From Bolinopsis microptera (Eukaryota > Ctenophora > Tentaculata > Lobata > Bolinopsidae), in contig NC_087078.1 in the NCBI RefSeq assembly GCF_026151205.1, positions 372,001-436,000 of the forward strand: a stretch of DNA of 64,000 bases, in the 5' to 3' direction. Below the pieces are notes generated by a model that was not told the DNA's origin, did no database searches, and saw nothing but the letters and a program-made list of their open reading frames with translations. The position numbers and the translations under genes are program-made. Shown here one piece after another: positions 54,801-60,800 of this stretch. Each line of letters opens with the position of its first letter. Within the stretch, counting starts at the first letter, position 1.

Positions 54801-57800
54801 TCATTCCTAGGTACGTGTACTCACGAACTGAGTCGATCGGTGTTAAACCAAAAGCGAAGGTCTTGCTGTCTTTGAGTATACGACCAGCGCGGTTGAACAC
54901 CATGATAGCGGTTTTAGACATGTTGACCACTAGGCCCCACTCCTGACAGTAGGCGTACAGAACAGAGAGCATTTTATGCAGACTTTCAGGATTCAAAGCC
55001 AGAAGTACTAAGTCATCAGCCCAGAGCAGATGTGTCACCTTGATGGAGTTAATGATGGGCACTTCGATGTTATCTAGCTCGTTCAGTTCTTCGGAGAGGG
55101 CATGTACGAAGCATTTGAACAGTTCCGGGGACATGGGATGCCCTTGTTCAGTCCACAGAGGACGTCAATCTTCTCAGAGAGCTTGTTGAGGAGTTTTATT
55201 TTTGCAGATGAATGGGTGTACATGTGTTCCATACAATTGAAAAATCGCCCTTGAACTCCTAGTTTCCAAAGTTTGTAGAGTAGCGCTTCCCTACAAACAG
55301 TGTCAAAAGCCTTTGCATAGTCTACAAAGCAAGAGAAGACTCGTTTCTTTTCGACTTTAACATATTTTTCAATGCATGTTGAGAGCGTTAGTATGTGATC
55401 TGCTGTTTGAGCACCCTTGCAGAAACCCAATTGGTTTGGAGTATCAGGGTTCACTACGGATCTAAATTCAATTAGTCGGTTGAGCAAAATTCCCGCAAAG
55501 AGTTTTCCCAAGTTGCTGGCCACTGCTATCGCACGGTAGTTGTTTGGGTCATAAACATTACCCTTTTTATGTAGCGGAGTCACGACAGATGTGCTCCACG
55601 GGTAGACACCAAATGACAGACATTGGTTGAATAGGTGCAACACAGCTGATTGCATGTTATTTCCCGATGATTTTAGGAACTCATTAGATATCATATCTTC
55701 GGACACTGCCTTATTTTTTTTAAGCGTCCTGATGTTGTTACACAGCTCTTCAGAAGAGATATCATGGTCGAGAATTTCCGTAATGCTTGATTGCGTGGTG
55801 TCTTTTACCATCTCGTTTTGTAGCCCTGTGATTTTTAGGTTGTCCATAGATGGTTTGCTGTAAAGATCTTTGAAGAATTTACAGAAATTGAACATATCAA
55901 ACACGTCCAGCGTACTGTCTTTAGTTTTCATCTGTTTGAGTCTCTTGAATCTCCCCCAGTTGACATTTTTGCCTGACTCAATGTCTCTGCAGAGTTCTTC
56001 AATGAAGGCAGACCTCTTCGACTTGATGAGTTTCCTATAAGATCGACGCGTATCGTAGTACAATTCCCTGAGATATTGACTTGATGGGTTTTTCCCGTAT
56101 GATTTAGCCAGCCTATTAAGCTCCCGTTTGCTGTTGATGCATGACCCATCAAACCATGGGGATTTTGGCTTCATCCGGTGCCTTTTGACTCTGTTCTTAC
56201 TTCCTGGTTTCGGTTTGGTTTGCGAGTTGGATTTTTTCGGCAAAACCGTGCCCGCTAATTCCTGGTACAGAGAGACGAGATTACTATTAAGTTCGAGTAC
56301 GTCGTTTTTATTGTTGCAACGGGTTGCCGATATCCTGGTTATCTTCGTTTGGAATTCCGGAGAATTTTGAGCAGCCAGAAAGTTGAAGTGAGTCCCTTCG
56401 TCTTCGTTGTTCCATTTGTATTTAGTGGGCGCATCTTCAAGAGAATCGAGAAGATCTGACGTATCAATTGTGGAGTTAGTACACTTCAAGTCACAAATGT
56501 AGGGTTTGTGATCAGAGTGCTTGTTCAGCTCAAGGATTTTAAAAGAAAGTACCGCTTCTTTGAGGTCAGGGGTAGCTGCCATGTAGTCAACTACACTGCA
56601 TCCATTATAGTTGACAGATGTGAACTCTCCAAAGATGTCCCCTAAAGTACATCCATTGAGAATTTGGAGTTTGTTACACGCCAGGAAGTCCAGTAAAAGA
56701 GATCCCCTGGCATTGACTATTTGGTCCTTACTGGCTCTTTCAGTGGTTCCAGGGTAACTTGCTGTATTGAAGTCTTCAGGATCTGAATCGGGCTCGAGTT
56801 CTTCTGCAGCAACGTTACGGTTCCCTGTACGAGCATTCAGGTCTCCAACCAGCAGGATCTCACCCATATTTGGATTCTGTGCTCTGAACTCCATGATTTG
56901 CTCTAGAGTGGTCATTTGGGGGTTTGGTCCACTCCCTTTGGCTTTACGTTTGGCTTTGTATGAAGACTGTTCCGGAGAGTCGTACACATTAATAATGGTG
57001 AATTTGCAGTCGTCTTGCGGAAAAATTGTCACGGCTTGGAAGTCAGGGCAACCTGTATTTAACCTTTTCACTTTTCCTGAGAGTGAGCGGTGAATTCCGA
57101 TACAGATACCTCCTGAGCGAGAGTCCTTTCTAGTGCTATTGAAGCATTCATAGTTAGGTAGGAAAAATTCTCGCTTCGTTTCCTGGAGACAAAATATTGA
57201 GCTCTGCAGCAGCACGTCTACAAAATCCTTGTCATCCGTTTTTGGTCCCTCCTTACTTGTCATAGAATCGTGGACATTCCATGATAGTATTGGGAGATCC
57301 TTGAAGACGGTCACGTGGTCTCTAAAATGTGCAGATGCGTTTTCACTCATTTGTGTTTTTTTTATTTGTGCGTCGAGATAGGTTAAGTTTAGTTTCGCGG
57401 TCTCGGTTCAAACCAAGGGATCTTTGTAGCGCATCTTTAAGGAGGAGCCAAGCTTTCCTTTTGCCTCCTTCGGACAGGAAGATGGTCACACCGTGACTAT
57501 CAGTTCCTCTAGTTATGTATCCGCCTAACTGATCGTTGCTTGAGGTGAAAATGCGGTCGCCGTACTTTATCCTTGAATCTCTTCTCAAGTTCGAAATGAA
57601 GGATGATAGACGATCATTGACGATTCGGATCGTCTCGTTAAGGTTAGGATAACCAGGGACAGGGATAATAAGGGATATACAGATCTTTGCTTCTGTTGAT
57701 TCCAGGAGTTTGTATATGACTTGTTTGTATTTAGAAAGCAGATCATCGGCACTGGTCCTCTGCCAGAAGATGTCCTGGTGTCCTACATGTAGGAGTACAA

Positions 57801-60800
57801 TCTCAGGTTTTAAGTTCCGCACTTTGGATAGTAGACTGCCCTTTGTAAGGATGTCGTCAACTGAGAACGCTCTGTACTTGTTTATGTCAAACTGTCCACT
57901 GAATCTGTCGCTATCGAAATCATCGAAGAGGTCGTCGTATACAATTAGGCACTTCCTCTTGTGGGGTGCTTGGGTAGCACCTGACCGCCGGGGCTGAAGA
58001 ACATTGGTATTCACGCGCACGGGGTGATTGGTATTTAGTTTTACTTTAAGAGGTGCTTTGTCGTTGACTTTAGCTTTGTTTTCGATCATAACACTGACCT
58101 CTGTCGGAGTGGGTGTACAATGTTGAACTTGCTGCGCTATTTCTTGGTCTTTGAGTATTTCATTCATCTCAGGGTTTAGATTACCTTTTATGGGTATTGT
58201 GAGAGTGTCAGGGGATGGTGTTTTTAACACCGGTATCGCTTGAGGAGGCACTTCAATCACGTCATCACATTCCCACACATCAGTTGTCTCACATATCTCT
58301 ATTTCTTCTTCGCTAAAAATAGTATTGCTTGGCGGTGGCAAAACAGTTGCCTCCTCCGTTTCTTCCTCAACCACGTGAACATTCGACTTTTTATCTCTAG
58401 CTTTTGAGTACCTATGATCAAGGTTGATGGTAGATCTTTGGATGTTTGCTAACCAGCAATTTTTCCTAACAAATGCAGTCTGAATATTAGAGATAATATA
58501 AATATTAGAGATAATACAACATTTCCCCGGTACCCCGACAAATGCAGTCTGAATATTAGAGATAATATAAATATTAGAGATAATACAACATTTCCCCGGT
58601 ACCCCGACAAATGCAGTCTCAATATTAGAGATAATATAAATATTAGAGATAATACAACATTTCCCCGGTACCCCGACAAATGCAGTCTGAATATTAGAGA
58701 TAATATAAATATTAGAGATAATATAAATATTAGAGATAATATAAATATTAGAGATAATATAAATATTAGAGATAATATAAATATTAGAGATAATATAAAT
58801 ATTAGAGATAATATAAATATTAGAGATAATATAAATATTAGAGATAATACAACATTTCCCTTCAGATCAGAGGGTTCAGTCATGAGGGTCTGACAAAAAC
58901 AAAACCATTAATAATGGAGGAACGCTCCATGACTGTTGCCTTACTCTTTCCTATTAGCGAGGATATTACCTGCTTATATTCTAATGATATGTTTGATGAA
59001 GGAGAAGGTGATACACATGCAAATAACACGTGATACTATTTGCAGGAGAAGGTGATGAAGCAAGACCCATCCTCTCTAGCTGAGCTCCCTCAACTAACTG
59101 GCTCCCAACTAAACGCTCTCCTCACTCTCTTCGTGGCAGGTAACGTGAACTAAACACTACTACTGGTACTAGTACTACTCTGTTATTAGACCAGCACGTG
59201 AATTACTGAACACTACTACCTTGCTACTACTCGTAGCAGGGTACTACTACCTTGCTACTACTCTGTGAACTGAACACTACTACCTTGCTATGTTATTAGA
59301 CCAGCACGTGAACTGAACACTACTACCTTGCTACTACTCTGTTATTAGACCAGCACGTGAACTGAACACTACTACCTTGCTAATACTCTGTTATTAGACC
59401 AGCACGTGAACTGAACACTACTACCTTGCTACCACTCTGTTATTAGACCAGCACGTGAACTGAACACTACTACCTTGCTATTACTCTGTGAACTGAACAC
59501 GTATTACTGTATAAGTATTAAACCAGCGCACTGCCGATAGTTTCTCGTGGGAAAATGAAAATTAGGCTAAGTCGAAGACAAGGTATCACTCAATAAACTA
59601 CCCCGGGTTGAGTGAATATGGGGCGGTATTCTAGAGGTGTTTATACTTTTATAAACTGATAAACCCATAAACTTCTTCAGTTTCAAACAAAAACATATTA
59701 CGTTTAGGCATTTAAAATCAAGCTGAGTTTGAACGAATTGAATTAGCAGCTAAGCAGCTTTCAAACTGATTCGTGAATAATGAGTTTCCGGATCGCGAAT
59801 TATAGGACTGCACCCGATATTAGCCAAGTTTGTTATTAAGTAAAGTAAAGTAAAATTAATTAATTAAATTAATTACAGCTGGAGCTCTACCAGAAGATAA
59901 AGTCCCGAAGAGCAGTGAGATCTTCACTCTGGAGGAACTGCAGAAGTCGGGACAGTATACTAGCGACCAAGGTAATACAATTTACTGTAATTAATTAATG
60001 ATAAATTTAAATAAAGTCAGCTGTCTGACTTTTAAAACTATTCAGTAAGGTTCATTGATTCAAACTTACCCCCTAAAATATTCAGTAAATATTCAGTTAA
60101 CTTATGTTCCCTCTGCTAACCCCTGTGTTACCATAGTAACCAGTTCCCCGTGTTACCATAGTAACCAGTTCCCCGTGTTACCATAGTAACCAGTTCCCCG
60201 TGTTACCATAGTAACCAGTTCCCCGTGTTACCATAGTAACTATAGTTCCCCGTGTTACCATAGTAACCAGTTCCCCGTGTTACCATAGTAACCAGTTCCC
60301 CGTGTTACCATAGTAACCAGTTCCCCGTGTTACCATAGTAACCAGTTCCCTGTGTTACCATAGTAACCAGTTCCCCGTGTTACGGTAGTAACCAGTTCCC
60401 CGTGTTACCATAGTAACCAGTTCCCCGTGTTACCATAGTAACCAGTTCCCCGTGTTACCATAGTAACTATAGTTCCCCGTGTTACCATAGTAACCAGTTC
60501 CCCGTGTTACCATAGTAACTATAGTTCCCCGTGTTACCATAGTAACTAGTTCCCCGTGTTACCATAGTAACCAGTTCCCCGTGTTACCATAGTAACCAGT
60601 TCCCCGTGTTACCATAGTAACTAGTTCCCCGTGTTACCATAGTAACCAGTTCCCCGTGTTACCATAGTAACCAGTTCCCCGTGTTACCATAGTAACTAGT
60701 TCCCCGTGTTACCATAGTAACCAGTTCCTTCTCCCAGCTGCAAGTCTGCTGACAGGAAATATATCTTTCCACCCTAACGCTGGACTATACGGAGGAGTAC

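Larger units (their letters stand above)
53709..58468 (-). mobile_element. LINE-B copy 2, 5'-truncated
   Basis: On the minus strand it holds the C-terminal part of ORF1 (57343-58374), then ORF2 in two frames (55083-57350 and 53710-55134). Its proteins align with copy 1 along their length but are clearly diverged, so it is a related subfamily. The 5' end stops in ORF1 at the satellite junction near 58468, where ACAAA (58469-58473) matches ACAAA at the left junction (49825-49829). This copy has no 9-bp tail like copy 1; it abuts LINE-A directly. Confidence 0.85.

Noticed and set aside
58449-58883. Minus-strand frame reading ILSLIF repeats (also at 49490)
   Set aside because: Translation of the 70-bp-unit satellite.
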